8,998 nucleotides of DNA from Asaia bogorensis (GCA_945873675.1 CAMCEP010000099.1:1-8998); one strand, 5' to 3'; shown: positions 1 to 6,878, counted from the stretch's first letter. A program made the numbers and translations. The notes: generated by a model not told the origin, from the sequence alone.

Positions 1-296
1 TGCAAGGCAATGTGATTGACGCGCCTGAAGCCGCGCGCATTGGCCTGGTGCATCAGATGGTGGCTGATGCGCCTGCTTTGGAAGCTGCGGTTCAGTCGGT
101 GATTGCGGATTGCCGGCAGGGCGCGCCGCGTGCCTTGGCCGAGACCAAGAAACTGATCGCGGCGCTCGGCCCACTTTCACCCGATGGCTATGCGGAAGCC
201 GGGGCGCTGGCTTTCGCGCGCTGTGCCTCCGGCGATGAGGCGCGCGAAGGCATCGCCGCCTTCAAGGAAAAGCGCCCCCCTAACTGGGCTTCCTGA
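1..296 (+). CDS. Enoyl-CoA hydratase/isomerase family protein, C-terminal part (5' end outside window)
   Basis: The reading frame is open from base 3 (codons for Q-G-N-V) to the TGA at 294-296, so the GTG at 12 is an internal valine codon and not a start. The visible 97 or so residues match the C-terminal third of the crotonase superfamily: the segment I-D-A-P-E-A-A-R-I-G-L-V-H is the usual 'A-x-E-A-x-x-x-G-L-V' turn after the core fold, and the end carries the helical region with S-G-D-E-A-R-E-G-I-A-A-F-K-E-K-R-P-P. Family members hydrate or isomerise acyl-CoA thioesters in the cytoplasm. The oxyanion-hole and catalytic glutamate residues would lie upstream of the window, so the precise reaction cannot be read here. 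The last 17 bases overlap the end of the convergent MFS gene. Confidence 0.9.
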   Translation, partial: QGNVIDAPEAARIGLVHQMVADAPALEAAVQSVIADCRQGAPRALAETKKLIAALGPLSPDGYAEAGALAFARCASGDEAREGIAAFKEKRPPNWAS

Positions 297-1485
297 GCGT
301 TAGCCCAACCAGCGCTGAGACCAGCAAAAGCTGCGCTGCCGTCAGGATTTGTGGCAGCATCCAGCTTCCGGTCAGGCTGACCAGGGTCGCGAAAATCGAA
401 GGCCCCGCGACATAGCCGAGAAAGATGAAAATCGTCGAACCCGCGGTTGCATCAGCAACCTTGCCGGGGGGCGCAAGCCGCGCGACTTCCGCCAGTGAAA
501 TCCCATTCCAGGAAGCGCCGAAAAATCCTGTCAGCGCGCATATCAGCGCGAGCGGCCAGAAACCGGAATCCGCCGGCAACAGCGCCAAGGCAAGGATGGC
601 GCAGCCCGCAGCAAAGCCCTGCGCCACCAGATTGGCCAAAGCATTGCCCGTCCGGTCCGCCACCCAGCCCAGCAGAATGCGCGCCACCACGCCGGCGAAT
701 TGCATGGCTGCAAAAACACTGCCGGCCAGCACCAGATCAAAGCCGCGCTTTTCAACCAGCCAGGTGACGGTGAAGGAAAACAGGCAGCCCTGGCAAATGG
801 CGAAAGAAACCGAAAGCGCCGTGACGCGCTTCAGCATCGGGTTCTGTTTGAATGTTGCCAATAGGGCGCTGATGGCGCGCGCTGAAAAAATGTCATGTAA
901 GTTTAACCGCTGCGCGCGATTGCGTTCTGCATCAAAAGCTGGGCGCAGCGGTTGGATCACCAGAATGGCCAGTACGCCAAAGCCGAAGGCAAGCATCAGT
1001 GCCGCCGGCCAACCATAGGCGAGTGCCACGGGCGCTGCGATCAACCCGGCCAGCGCGCCACCGGCCGGCGCGCCCGCCTGCTTGATGGAAAAGATCAGCG
1101 AACGATGCGCGGGGGGCGCGGTTGCTGCCAGCATGCGGCTGCCCGCCGGCGGGGTTGGCCCATAGCCAAGCCCCAGCATGAAGGCCGCGAGGAATATCGC
1201 CCAAGCCTGCCCAAGGCTTGCCACCAGCAGCGCCGTCACCGCCACAGCAGTGCCCAATTGCAGCATGCGCACAGGCCCCATGCGCGCCAGGAAAACGCCG
1301 CCGATCATCAGATAAAGCACGGTCGCGAGTGCCGTCAGTGATGAAAGATTGCCGACGCGTTCCGGCGCCAACCCTGTGCTTGCCATGATCAGCGGTGCAA
1401 TCACCGGCAGGCTTTGGCCCATGAAGGATGCGACCAATTGCATCAGCATGGTGGCGCCAAGGGCGAAGAGCCAGTGATTCATCAC
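280..1485 (-). CDS. MFS transporter, 12-helix type
   Basis: This 401-residue protein is almost entirely hydrophobic, with a charged central loop at about residues 181-222, as expected for two six-helix bundles of the major facilitator superfamily. Visible family signs are G-Y-G-P-T-P-P-A-G-S-R-M-L at about 107-119, the glycine/alanine-rich S-I-K-Q-A-G-A-P-A-G-G at about 133-143 (a motif-C-like antiporter-type helix), and G-W-V-A-D-R-T-G at 273-280, the loop 8-9 copy of motif A. It should be an inner-membrane secondary carrier, and the substrate cannot be told from sequence alone. The gene begins ATG-ATG with no clear Shine-Dalgarno sequence, so the second ATG (1482) is equally possible. It is monocistronic here, divergent from the yqhA-like gene and convergent with the enoyl-CoA hydratase gene. 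Co-location with an acyl-CoA enzyme suggests a carboxylate cargo, which is only inference. Confidence 0.9.
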   Translation of the reverse strand: MMNHWLFALGATMLMQLVASFMGQSLPVIAPLIMASTGLAPERVGNLSSLTALATVLYLMIGGVFLARMGPVRMLQLGTAVAVTALLVASLGQAWAIFLAAFMLGLGYGPTPPAGSRMLAATAPPAHRSLIFSIKQAGAPAGGALAGLIAAPVALAYGWPAALMLAFGFGVLAILVIQPLRPAFDAERNRAQRLNLHDIFSARAISALLATFKQNPMLKRVTALSVSFAICQGCLFSFTVTWLVEKRGFDLVLAGSVFAAMQFAGVVARILLGWVADRTGNALANLVAQGFAAGCAILALALLPADSGFWPLALICALTGFFGASWNGISLAEVARLAPPGKVADATAGSTIFIFLGYVAGPSIFATLVSLTGSWMLPQILTAAQLLLVSALVGLTLRKPS

Positions 1486-1579
1486 CGCATCTAGCCAGTT
1501 TCAGGGTGTTCGGACCAGGGGCGCCCTGCTGACATTTCCGCAAAGCCGCCCTATGTCACCAACGCCCCGTGAATGAACC

Positions 1580-1583
1580 GAGG
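1580..1583 (+). promoter_or_regulatory. Ribosome binding site deciding the yqhA-like start
   Basis: GAGG lies 6 bases before the ATG at 1590. The in-frame GTG at 1569 has no comparable element and would place this GAGG inside the coding region, so the ATG is preferred. Confidence 0.55.
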
Positions 1584-1589
1584 ATTCCC

Positions 1590-2147
1590 ATGGCCCAGCC
1601 TGATGAATTGAAGCCGCTTCGCCCCCTAGCTGCCCTGATCTTCGGGTCGCGCTGGCTGCAATTGCCGCTTTATCTGGGGTTGATCGTGGCGCAATGCGTC
1701 TATGTCTACAAATTCCTCAAGGAATTGATCCATCTGGTGGTGGATGCCGCGACCTTCACCGAACAGCAGATCATGCTGATCGTCCTTGGCCTGATTGATG
1801 TGGTGATGATCGCCAATCTGCTGGTCATGGTGATTGTGGGCGGGTTTGAAACCTTTGTTTCGCGCCTGAACCTTGCCGGGCATCCGGATCAGCCGGAATG
1901 GCTGAGCCATGTGAATGCCAGCGTGCTCAAGATCAAATTGGCCATGGCGATTGTGGGCATATCCTCGATCCATTTGCTGCGGACCTTTATTGAGGCCGGG
2001 AACCTTGGTTCGCCCCAAGCGGCCTTCACCGAAACGGGCATCATGTGGCAGACCATTATCCACACCATCTTTATCCTCTCGGCGATCGGCATTGCGCTGG
2101 TCGACCGGCTGTCCACCGTGCCGACTGGCGTGAAATCTGGCCATTGA
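1590..2147 (+). CDS. yqhA: YqhA/UPF0114 family inner-membrane protein
   Basis: This 185-residue protein has four predicted membrane segments at about 23-45, 59-85, 113-132 and 150-170. It resembles E. coli YqhA along its length: the G-S-R-W-L start of helix 1, K-F-L-K-E-L-I-H, L-G-L-I-D-V-V-M, G-G-F-E-T-F-V-S-R-L-N, L-K-I-K-L-A, I-S-S-I-H-L-L-R-T-F and a closing D-R-L-S. The family is widespread in proteobacteria and has no firmly established biochemical role. A GTG at 1569 would add seven residues, but the GAGG before the ATG at 1590 favours the shorter form. The gene stands alone on plus, with 104 bases separating it from the divergent MFS gene and 125 bases before takP. No terminator is evident after it, so read-through into takP is possible. 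Confidence 0.9.
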   Translation: MAQPDELKPLRPLAALIFGSRWLQLPLYLGLIVAQCVYVYKFLKELIHLVVDAATFTEQQIMLIVLGLIDVVMIANLLVMVIVGGFETFVSRLNLAGHPDQPEWLSHVNASVLKIKLAMAIVGISSIHLLRTFIEAGNLGSPQAAFTETGIMWQTIIHTIFILSAIGIALVDRLSTVPTGVKSGH

Positions 2148-2177
2148 GAAGCATTTTTGGAACAGATTCGGCTTTTC

Positions 2178-2187
2178 TGACGCGTCA
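2178..2187. promoter_or_regulatory. 10-base perfect palindrome upstream of takP, possible operator
   Basis: TGACGCGTCA reads the same on both strands and sits about 85 bases before the takP start, in a non-coding gap. A second, shorter dyad, GAAGT-gta-ACTTC, follows at 2198-2210. Both lie where a regulator of takP could bind. No matching regulator gene is adjacent and no convincing -35/-10 pair was found, so the role is a guess. Confidence 0.25.
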
Positions 2188-2256
2188 CAGCGTATTAGAA
2201 GTGTAACTTCCAAGCCCCGGCATAAGGGTGCTGGCAGACCTCATCAACCACGTAAC

Positions 2257-2263
2257 AGGGGAG
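2257..2263 (+). promoter_or_regulatory. Ribosome binding site of takP
   Basis: AGGGGAG ends 9 bases before the GTG at 2273. It supports that start over the in-frame GTG at 2228, which would put 15 residues in front of the twin-arginine signal. Confidence 0.65.
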
Positions 2264-2272
2264 CTTCCCGCA

Positions 2273-3376
2273 GTGGAACGTCGTAATTTTATTAAGCAAG
2301 CCGGCTTCGGCACTACCGCCGTTGCCGCCACAGCATTGGCCGCACCGGCGCTGGCCCAGGCTAATCCTGAAATCCGCTGGCGCCATACCTCGGCCTTCCC
2401 GAGGTCACTCGATACGCTGTTCGGCGGGACAGAGCTTTTCGCCAAAATCATCAACGAAATGTCCGATGGCAAGTTCCAGCTTCGTATTTACTCCGCTGGT
2501 GAAATCGTGCCCGCGCTGCAGGTGTATGACGCGGTGCAGAATGGCACGGTGGAATGCGGGCAGGACGCGGCCTATTACCATTTCGGCAAGGACCCATGCT
2601 TCGTGTTCGAAACGGGCCTGCCCTTCAGCCTGAACCAGCGGCAATATTATTCCTGGCTGCGCAATGGCGGCGGGCATGAACTGATCAATGATTTCTACCG
2701 CCCGCTCGGCGTGCGGTCCTTCACCTTTGGCGGCACGGCCTGCCAGATGGGTGGCTGGTTCCGCAAGGAAATCAACACGGTTGAGGATCTGCGCGGCCTG
2801 AAATTCCGCGTGGGTGGCTTTGCCGGCAATATTCTCCGCCGCCTTGGCGTTGTGCCGCAGCAGATTGGCGCTGGCGATATCTATCCCGCGCTGGAACGCG
2901 GCACGATTGATGGCGCCGAATGGGTCGGCCCCTATGATGATGAAAAGCTCGGCTTCAATAAGGTCGCGCGTTTCTATCATTACCCCGGTTGGTGGGAAGG
3001 TGCGTCCTGCGGCACGCTGTTCATCAATGAGCGGGCCTGGAATACGCTTCCGAAGCATTACCAGGCGATGATGGAAGCCGCCGCAGGTATCGTCACCGCC
3101 ACCATGGTGCCGAAATATGACGCGCTGAACCCGCAGGCTTTGAAGCGCCTCATCGCTGGCGGCACGCAGTTGAAGCCCTTCTCGCGGCCCGTGCTGCAGG
3201 CCTGCTATGATGAGTGCTGGAAGTATTATGATGAAGTCGCGGCGCAGAACGCCAATTTCAAGCGCATTCTGGATAGCATGAAGGCGTTCCGCCCTGATGA
3301 AATTGCTTGGTTCCGTGTGGCGGAAGGCACTTTCGACAACTTCCTGCATGCGATGTCGGCCGCTGGCCGCGTGTAA
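2273..3376 (+). CDS. takP: TRAP transporter substrate-binding protein, TakP-like (DctP family), Tat-exported
   Basis: This 367-residue protein is the periplasmic receptor of a TRAP transporter, delivering a small carboxylate to the DctQM permease. With the GTG start at 2273 it opens V-E-R-R-N-F-I-K-Q, a clean twin-arginine signal, followed by a hydrophobic alanine-rich stretch and an A-L-A-Q-A cleavage region near residues 26-30. The mature part follows the DctP fold of the TakP branch, with Q-V-Y-D-A-V-Q-N-G-T-V-E-C-G and G-T-I-D-G-A-E-W-V-G-P-Y-D-D. E216 and W217, and E242 in P-G-W-W-E-G, lie where Rhodobacter TakP has ligand- and sodium-binding residues (from memory, offset by two). Known TakP proteins bind 2-oxo acids such as pyruvate, and related ones bind lactate salts. 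The permease genes are convergent on the opposite strand rather than co-transcribed. Family assignment is firm; the exact ligand is inferred. Confidence 0.92.
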   Translation: MERRNFIKQAGFGTTAVAATALAAPALAQANPEIRWRHTSAFPRSLDTLFGGTELFAKIINEMSDGKFQLRIYSAGEIVPALQVYDAVQNGTVECGQDAAYYHFGKDPCFVFETGLPFSLNQRQYYSWLRNGGGHELINDFYRPLGVRSFTFGGTACQMGGWFRKEINTVEDLRGLKFRVGGFAGNILRRLGVVPQQIGAGDIYPALERGTIDGAEWVGPYDDEKLGFNKVARFYHYPGWWEGASCGTLFINERAWNTLPKHYQAMMEAAAGIVTATMVPKYDALNPQALKRLIAGGTQLKPFSRPVLQACYDECWKYYDEVAAQNANFKRILDSMKAFRPDEIAWFRVAEGTFDNFLHAMSAAGRV

Positions 3377-3388
3377 GCGTTACGCATA

Positions 3389-3404
3389 GCCCGCTTTGGC
3401 GGGC
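3389..3404 (+). other. Short hairpin after takP
   Basis: GCCCGC-tttg-GCGGGC forms a 6-base-pair stem 12 bases after the takP stop. No T-run follows, so on its own it is not an intrinsic terminator. It may protect the 3' end or be incidental. Confidence 0.4.
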
Positions 3405-3412
3405 GACAAGAT

Positions 3413-3448
3413 ATCCGATCAGGTGGCTTCCATCTGATCGGATTTTTT
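3413..3448 (+). terminator. Intrinsic terminator for takP
   Basis: A 14-base-pair stem (3413-3426 with 3430-3443, one G-T pair) with a 3-base loop runs straight into six T residues at 3443-3448. This is a textbook rho-independent terminator facing plus, placed just after takP. Confidence 0.9.
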
Positions 3449-3463
3449 GTGCCTTGGCGCATG

Positions 3464-3498
3464 AAAAAACCCCCATGGCAGCGCGCCATGGGGGTTTT
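3464..3498 (-). terminator. Intrinsic terminator for dctQM (works on minus, possibly both strands)
   Basis: A perfect 10-base-pair stem CCCCCATGGC (3470-3479) and GCCATGGGGG (3485-3494) encloses a 5-base loop. A six-A run at 3464-3469 gives six T on minus, which suits the end of dctM. Four T at 3495-3498 could let it also act on plus as a backup to the preceding takP terminator. Confidence 0.88.
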
Positions 3499-3520
3499 GC
3501 GTTGAGCAGTCTGCCACCCT

Positions 3521-5125
3521 TTACCTTGGCGGCCCAAAGCTTGGCGGCGGCAGATCATCCTCCTCCGATGGCGGAGCGCTTTCAATCTTGACCGTACTCG
3601 GGTCAATCCCATGCGGCTTATCCAGGAAGAAGGTGACCGTGATCGGCATAAAGATCACGATTGCGACCATGACAAGCTGCAGCACCACCCAGGGAATGGC
3701 GCCCCAGTAGATATCCGCGCTGCTGATGGACCTCGGGATCACGCTGCGTAGGTAGAACAGCGCAAAGCCGAAGGGCGGATGCATAAAGCTGGTTTGCATA
3801 TTCACGCAGAGCATGACGCCGAACCAGATCAACGCTGCATCCGGGCCCACCACTGGGGTCAGCAGCTTCTGCGCTACCGGGGCCAGCATGGGCACGATGA
3901 TGAAGGCAATTTCGAAGAAATCCAGGAAGAAGGCGAGGAAAAAGACCAGCAAATTGACCGCGATCAGGAAGCCCCAAACGCCGCCCGGCAGGCTGGTCAG
4001 CCCATGTTCCACCCAAAGATTGCCATCCACGCCGGCGAAGACAATGGAAAAGCAGGTGGCGCCCACAATGATAAACGCGACCATGGAAGTGATGCGCATG
4101 GTAGCCCGCATGCCTTCCACAATCAGGTCATGCAGCGCCTTGTCCTGCCAAGCGCGCCAGCAAAGCCAGATGATGGAGGCGAAAAGTGCCGTAAAGCTGA
4201 TCCGGAAAGGCAGGGTCTTCATGCCCATGGTAAAGCTGACGAAGACGCAAATCGCCGTCGCCACCAAACCAACGGTATAGGCCAGGCGATCCATGTTGGT
4301 CATTTGCGTATTGCGCAGCACCGCCAGAATGATGGCGCCCACCGTGCCGAGCGCGCCCGCTTCCGTCGGCGTCGCGAGACCAAGCATGATGGTACCCAGC
4401 ACCAGGAAGATCAGCACGCCAGCCGGGATGATGCCCCACATGCATTTGATGAGCAGTGGCCGGCCCGTCAGGGTACGCGGCACCGGCGGCAAATCCTGCG
4501 GCCGGATGATCGTCAGGAACCAGGTATAAAGCGCAAAAAGCGCGATCTGCAGCAGCGAAGGTCCCCAGGCGCCCAGGTACATATCGCCCACAGACCGGCC
4601 CAATTGGTCAGCCAGCACGACCAGCACGAGTGATGGCGGCACCAACTGCGTGATGGTGCCGGATGCTGCCAAAACGCCTGTCGCGTAACGGATATTGTAA
4701 TTGTAGCGCATCATGACCGGCATGGTGATCAGCGCCATGGCGATCACCTGCGCGGCCACGGTGCCGGTAATGGCCCCCAGGATGAAGCCCACGATAATGA
4801 CTGAATAGCCAAGCCCGCCCTTCATGGGGCCGAAAAGCTGGCCCATGCTTTCAAGCATGTCTTCCGCCAGCCCGCATTTCTCTAATATCGCCCCCATGAG
4901 CGTGAAGAAGGGAATGGCAAGCAGCAGATCATTGGCCAGAATACTGCCGAAAATACGCCCCGGGATGGCTTGCAGGAAGTCTATGGTGAAGAACCCCTGC
5001 GCCATGGAAATCATGCCGAAGAAGAGCCCAACTGCCGCCAGCGAAAAGGCCACCGGAAAGCCAATAATCAAGAATACCACCAGCCCCGCAAACATCAGGG
5101 GCGGCATCCAATCCAAAGGTATCAT
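3521..5125 (-). CDS. dctM: TRAP transporter large permease subunit (DctM family, long TakP-associated type)
   Basis: This 534-residue inner-membrane protein is the ion-coupled translocating subunit of the TRAP system. It opens with a hydrophobic segment (M-F-A-G-L-V-V-F-L-I-I-G-F-P-V-A). It then shows G-A-I-L-E-K-C-G-L-A-E-D-M-L at about 78-91, G-P-M-K-G-G-L-G-Y at about 99-107, and G-A-I-T-G-T-V-A-A-Q at about 117-126, the DctM inverted-repeat hairpin signature. Near the C-terminus M-Q-T-S-F-M-H-P-P-F-G-F-A-L-F at about 443-457 is typical of the TakP-linked branch. At 534 residues it exceeds the roughly 430 of classical DctM; the extra length is a more variable middle region with added helices and a proline- and acid-rich cytoplasmic tail in the last 20 residues. 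Its ATG overlaps the dctQ stop by four bases (ATGA), implying translational coupling. Confidence 0.95.
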   Translation of the reverse strand: MIPLDWMPPLMFAGLVVFLIIGFPVAFSLAAVGLFFGMISMAQGFFTIDFLQAIPGRIFGSILANDLLLAIPFFTLMGAILEKCGLAEDMLESMGQLFGPMKGGLGYSVIIVGFILGAITGTVAAQVIAMALITMPVMMRYNYNIRYATGVLAASGTITQLVPPSLVLVVLADQLGRSVGDMYLGAWGPSLLQIALFALYTWFLTIIRPQDLPPVPRTLTGRPLLIKCMWGIIPAGVLIFLVLGTIMLGLATPTEAGALGTVGAIILAVLRNTQMTNMDRLAYTVGLVATAICVFVSFTMGMKTLPFRISFTALFASIIWLCWRAWQDKALHDLIVEGMRATMRITSMVAFIIVGATCFSIVFAGVDGNLWVEHGLTSLPGGVWGFLIAVNLLVFFLAFFLDFFEIAFIIVPMLAPVAQKLLTPVVGPDAALIWFGVMLCVNMQTSFMHPPFGFALFYLRSVIPRSISSADIYWGAIPWVVLQLVMVAIVIFMPITVTFFLDKPHGIDPSTVKIESAPPSEEDDLPPPSFGPPR

Positions 5126-5667
5126 TGCACTGGCCTCTCGTAATGGGCTTCAAGATCGGGGATATCGTACCCGTTCAGTGCCGCCACGCGCTTGATGAGT
5201 TCGGAAATGCCTTGCAGCGCCAACAGGCCAAAGCCCAGCGGGATCAGGAATTTCACCGGCCAGCGCAGCAAGCCACCGGCATTGCTGGACCATTCACCCA
5301 TAGAGAAGGACTGCATGAAGAAGGGCCAGGAAAGCCAGCCGAGCAGGATGCAGGCGGGCAGCATGAAGACAATGATGCCCGCAATATCAAGCAGGATCTG
5401 CCCACGGCGCGACAGCATCATGTAAAGGATATCCACCCGCACATGCTCGTTCTTCTTCAGCGTATAGCTGGCACCAAGCATGACGATGGCGGCGTACATA
5501 TACCATTGCGCTTCAAGCCAGGCATTGGAACTGCTGTCATAGCCATAACGCATCATGGCGTTTACGGAGCTGACAAGGCACGCGAGCAAAACGAGCCAGT
5601 CGCAAACCTTACCGATATTCTGATTGATCCAGTCGACAAAGCGACTGAACGCCAAAAGTGGCGCCAT
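5122..5667 (-). CDS. dctQ: TRAP transporter small permease subunit (DctQ family)
   Basis: This 181-residue protein has four membrane segments at about 22-40, 54-70, 91-113 and 137-158, the standard DctQ layout. Family marks are W-L-E-A-Q-W-Y-M-Y at about 50-58, the loop K-K-N-E-H-V-R-V-D at about 71-79 between helices 2 and 3, and W-S-S-N-A-G-G-L-L-R-W-P-V-K at about 126-139 before the last helix. DctQ pairs with DctM as the scaffold of the permease. An AGGGGG-like ribosome binding site lies about 10 bases before the ATG. The gene leads a two-gene minus-strand operon with dctM and is divergent from the Bug-family gene. Its partner receptor is most likely the convergent TakP-like gene beyond dctM. 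Confidence 0.93.
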   Translation of the reverse strand: MAPLLAFSRFVDWINQNIGKVCDWLVLLACLVSSVNAMMRYGYDSSSNAWLEAQWYMYAAIVMLGASYTLKKNEHVRVDILYMMLSRRGQILLDIAGIIVFMLPACILLGWLSWPFFMQSFSMGEWSSNAGGLLRWPVKFLIPLGFGLLALQGISELIKRVAALNGYDIPDLEAHYERPVQ

Positions 5668-5771
5668 GAAGCGAGTACCCCCTGTTGGAACTTCCGCCCC
5701 GCTCGGAAGGCGGGATTCTCAACTAATTGTGTACGAACCTAGCTGAGGCTCGGGCAAAAGGAAACTACTTC

Positions 5772-5810
5772 AAGGGGGTGGCAGATGAGATTTCGGTAAC
5801 CCGCCCCCTT
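5772..5810 (+). other. GC-rich hairpin with a four-codon mini-ORF in the leader of the Bug-family gene
   Basis: AAGGGGGTGG (5772-5781) pairs with CCGCCCCCTT (5801-5810) over 10 base pairs with one wobble, leaving a 19-base loop. The loop contains ATG-AGA-TTT-CGG-TAA at 5785-5799, preceded by a G-rich possible ribosome site inside the stem. No T-run follows, so it is not an intrinsic terminator. It lies in the 223-base divergent gap 5668-5890, where no confident promoter could be assigned on either strand. Another small dyad, CTTCCG...CGGAAG, is at 5691-5709. Confidence 0.35.
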
Positions 5811-5878
5811 CGCGCCCCGCCCTTGGCCTGCCAGGATGGGGGCTGCCGAGGAGGGGGTCGAACCCAGCCCGGCCACAG

Positions 5879-5885
5879 AAGGAGG
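5879..5885 (+). promoter_or_regulatory. Strong ribosome binding site of the Bug-family gene
   Basis: AAGGAGG is a near-perfect Shine-Dalgarno sequence, 5 bases before the ATG at 5891. It fixes the start and suggests efficient translation. Confidence 0.8.
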
Positions 5886-5890
5886 AAACC

Positions 5891-6856
5891 ATGAAGCGTC
5901 GCCAGATTCTTGCCGCCGGGGCCGCTATGCTCGCTGCCCCCAGCGTCCATGCCCAGGCCTACCCAGCGCGCCCCATCACCATCATCGCTGCTGGCGCTGC
6001 CGGGGGACCCACCGACACCATCACCCGTATCATCGCCGACAGCCTTGGCAAGCATATCGGCCAATCCGTGGTGGTGGAATCAATTGGCGGGTCGGTTGTG
6101 GGGCCGCAGCGCCTCGCGCAATCCCGCCCCGATGGCTATACGCTGATGATCAATAATATCGGCATGGCCGCGAGTGCCACCCTGTATCGGCGTTTGCCCT
6201 ATCAGGTGCCGGGCAGCTTTGCCCCGCTTGGTATTGTGTCCGACGCCGCCATGACAGTGATCACCCGGCCCGATTTCCCGGCGGCCAATTTGCGGGAAGT
6301 GATGGCCGAAATGAATCGCAAGGGCGATGTAATTAACCTGGCCACCGCCGGGATCAGCTCCGCGGCCAATCTGTGCGGGCTATTGGTGCAGCAAGCGGCC
6401 GGCGCCAAGGCCACCACCGTGGTGTTTCGCGGCACTGCGCCGGCAATCGCCGAGCTTATGGCCGGGCGGATTGATGTGCTGTGTGATCAGGCAACCAATA
6501 CCGTGCCTTATATCCGCGACAATCGCGTGAAGGTTTATGGCGTGAGCAGCCCTGCGCGGCTTGCTGGCCTGCCGAACGTCCCCACCACGACCGAGGCCGG
6601 ATCGCCCAGCATCGCCATGTCCACCTGGCATGGGCTTTACGCACCAGCCGGCACGCCGGAGCCGATCCAGGAACATATCTCGGCCGCGCTGCGCATGGCC
6701 TTGAAGGAAGAAAGGCTGCGTCAGCGCTTTGCCGATCTGCTGACCGATGTGCCTTCAGATGAACGCGCTTCGATCGCCTTCCATCGCCGCTTCGTGGCCG
6801 AGGAAGTGACACGCTGGCGGCCCATTATTGAAGCCGCCGGCGCTTATGCGGATTGA
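5891..6856 (+). CDS. Bug/TctC-family tripartite tricarboxylate transporter substrate-binding protein
   Basis: This 321-residue periplasmic receptor begins M-K-R-R-Q-I-L followed by an alanine-rich helix and V-H-A-Q, so a signal peptide of about 21 residues is clear; the Arg-Arg pair may make it Tat-compatible. The mature N-terminus Y-P-A-R-P-I-T-I-I, then A-A-G-G-P-T-D-T-I-T-R, G-Q-S-V-V-V-E and R-P-D-G-Y-T-L are standard Bug (TctC) motifs. The later G-T-A-P-A-I-A-E-L-M-A-G-R-I-D and G-L-P-N-V-P-T-T-T-E-A-G are also diagnostic. Where most family members have V-E-N-x-P-G-A-G-G after the first lobe strand, this one has V-E-S-I-G-G-S-V-V-G. No TctA or TctB permease gene is adjacent, so it is an orphan receptor that either uses a distant permease or acts in sensing. 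It is divergent from dctQM and convergent with the DUF4405-like gene 22 bases downstream. The ligand is unknown. Confidence 0.93.
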   Translation: MKRRQILAAGAAMLAAPSVHAQAYPARPITIIAAGAAGGPTDTITRIIADSLGKHIGQSVVVESIGGSVVGPQRLAQSRPDGYTLMINNIGMAASATLYRRLPYQVPGSFAPLGIVSDAAMTVITRPDFPAANLREVMAEMNRKGDVINLATAGISSAANLCGLLVQQAAGAKATTVVFRGTAPAIAELMAGRIDVLCDQATNTVPYIRDNRVKVYGVSSPARLAGLPNVPTTTEAGSPSIAMSTWHGLYAPAGTPEPIQEHISAALRMALKEERLRQRFADLLTDVPSDERASIAFHRRFVAEEVTRWRPIIEAAGAYAD

Positions 6857-6878
6857 GCGGGCAGGGGGCGTGATCCGA

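Noticed and set aside
1502..1528. A CAGGGTG...CGCCCTG dyad between the MFS and yqhA-like genes
   Set aside because: It has only seven pairs including a wobble, with a 13-base loop in GC-rich sequence and no linked promoter element; chance is sufficient.
932..1543. A 203-residue open frame on minus overlapping the MFS gene in another frame
   Set aside because: It is a frame-shadow of the MFS gene with no hydrophobic pattern or domain of its own.
1626..2213. A 195-residue open frame on minus opposite the yqhA-like gene
   Set aside because: It is antisense to a gene with clear family similarity, and its product is low-complexity polar sequence.
2405..3349. A 314-residue open frame on minus opposite takP
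   Set aside because: It lies wholly antisense to a clear TakP-like gene, has no recognisable domain, and long antisense frames are expected in GC-rich coding DNA.
3779..4633. A 284-residue open frame on plus opposite dctM
   Set aside because: The composition is histidine-, glutamine- and arginine-rich, as expected for antisense of a membrane-protein gene, and no motif is seen.
5853..5878. A tRNA T-arm-like stretch (GGGGGTCGAACCC followed by GGCCACA), possible tRNA remnant or attachment site
   Set aside because: The loop is short of a T compared with TTCGA-type T-loops, the stem is only three pairs, there is no upstream cloverleaf, and no integrase or duplicated end is present.
5765..6064. 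A 99-residue open frame on minus covering part of the dctQ-to-Bug-gene gap
   Set aside because: More than half overlaps the Bug-family gene antisense, the product is glycine/proline-rich with no motif, and no ribosome site supports it.
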